DNA from: an uncultured Collinsella sp.
Lineage (GTDB): Bacteria > Actinomycetota > Coriobacteriia > Coriobacteriales > Coriobacteriaceae
Length of the DNA stretch: 12,929 nt
Assembly (NCBI GenBank): GCA_900757465.1
Contig: CAAENY010000025.1
Span: forward strand, 1-12,929
Direction: 5' to 3'
How positions within the stretch are numbered: position 1 is the first letter of the stretch; each line of letters opens with the position of its first letter. Under the pieces are notes generated by a model that saw only the letters and a program-made list of their open reading frames with translations, was not told the origin of the DNA and ran no database searches. Positions 12,829-12,929 of this stretch are shown one piece after another. Both the position numbers and the translations under genes were made by a program.

Positions 12829-12929
12829 CGACGGTGGCCTTTCTTTTTGGGCTTCGAACCCTGCTTGAGTGCCTTGGAAAGGCCGACAAGGGCCGTGAGG
12901 AGCGAGACCATAGCGGTCAGGAGCTTCAC
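12825..12929 (-). CDS. 3' part of the toxin-like peptide gene (repeat copy)
   Basis: This is the same gene as at 1-120, seen again because the window ends overlap. It lacks the start codon but contains the last codon (CGC) and the TAA at 12827-12825. On the circle there is only one gene. Confidence 0.6.
   Translation of the reverse strand: MKLLTAMVSLLTALVGLSKALKQGSKPKKKGHRR
12831..12929. repeat. 99-bp terminal direct repeat marking a circular molecule
   Basis: Bases 12831-12929 are identical to 1-99 at every position. Exact repetition of an odd, k-mer-sized stretch at both contig ends is the usual mark of a closed circle in a short-read assembly. The unit length is then 12,830 bp. Confidence 0.93.

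Overview
The first 99 bases recur exactly as the last 99 (1-99 = 12831-12929). The window is therefore almost certainly a closed circle of 12,830 bp with an assembly overlap at its ends. Base composition is moderately high in G+C. Most genes show strongly GC-ending codons, clear GGAGG-type ribosome binding sites and many GTG/TTG start options. With an attachment site that is the 3' part of a CCA-encoding tRNA-Arg(CCT), this suggests a gut-type actinobacterium such as Coriobacteriia; that assignment is an inference. The integrase-to-wHTH stretch (about 6.9-9.7 kb) is visibly more AT-rich than the flanking defence and phosphoesterase blocks, so the element is mosaic.

Layout. (1) 535-6510, minus strand: a tight four-gene defence operon, transcribed from 6510 down to 535. 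It encodes an MmeI-like fused restriction-methyltransferase, a small HEPN-like protein with an RNxxxH motif, a DUF262 (GmrSD-like) protein with a C-terminal HNH-type motif, and a TIR/SEFIR-domain protein. Adjacent genes overlap by 4 and 8 nt, then are separated by about 24 nt. (2) 6511-7128: a non-coding control and attachment region with two nested inverted repeats, a repeated GTTTTCAAC motif, a hairpin and an attP core. (3) 7129-9236, plus strand: tyrosine integrase, excisionase-like HTH protein and winged-helix protein. The last two lie behind a palindromic promoter/operator and a structured leader. (4) 9237-9844: a largely non-coding, hairpin-rich stretch that could hold an origin. (5) 9845-10423: a coiled-coil protein facing a shared terminator. 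(6) 10477-12559, minus strand: three consecutive, overlapping metallophosphoesterase genes. They are preceded by a 21-codon leader peptide whose 3' end lies inside an intrinsic terminator, a ribosome-dependent attenuator arrangement. (7) Around the join: a 41-residue hydrophobic/basic peptide gene (120 down to 1, then 12830-12825) resembling type I toxin or holin-like peptides, with a convergent 24-codon ORF.

Taken together, this looks like the excised circular form of an integrative element, or an integrative plasmid, that targets tRNA-Arg and carries a composite anti-phage cassette. No relaxase or recognisable replication initiator is visible. The most novel-looking parts are the RM + HEPN + DUF262 + TIR operon and the attenuator-controlled phosphoesterase trio.
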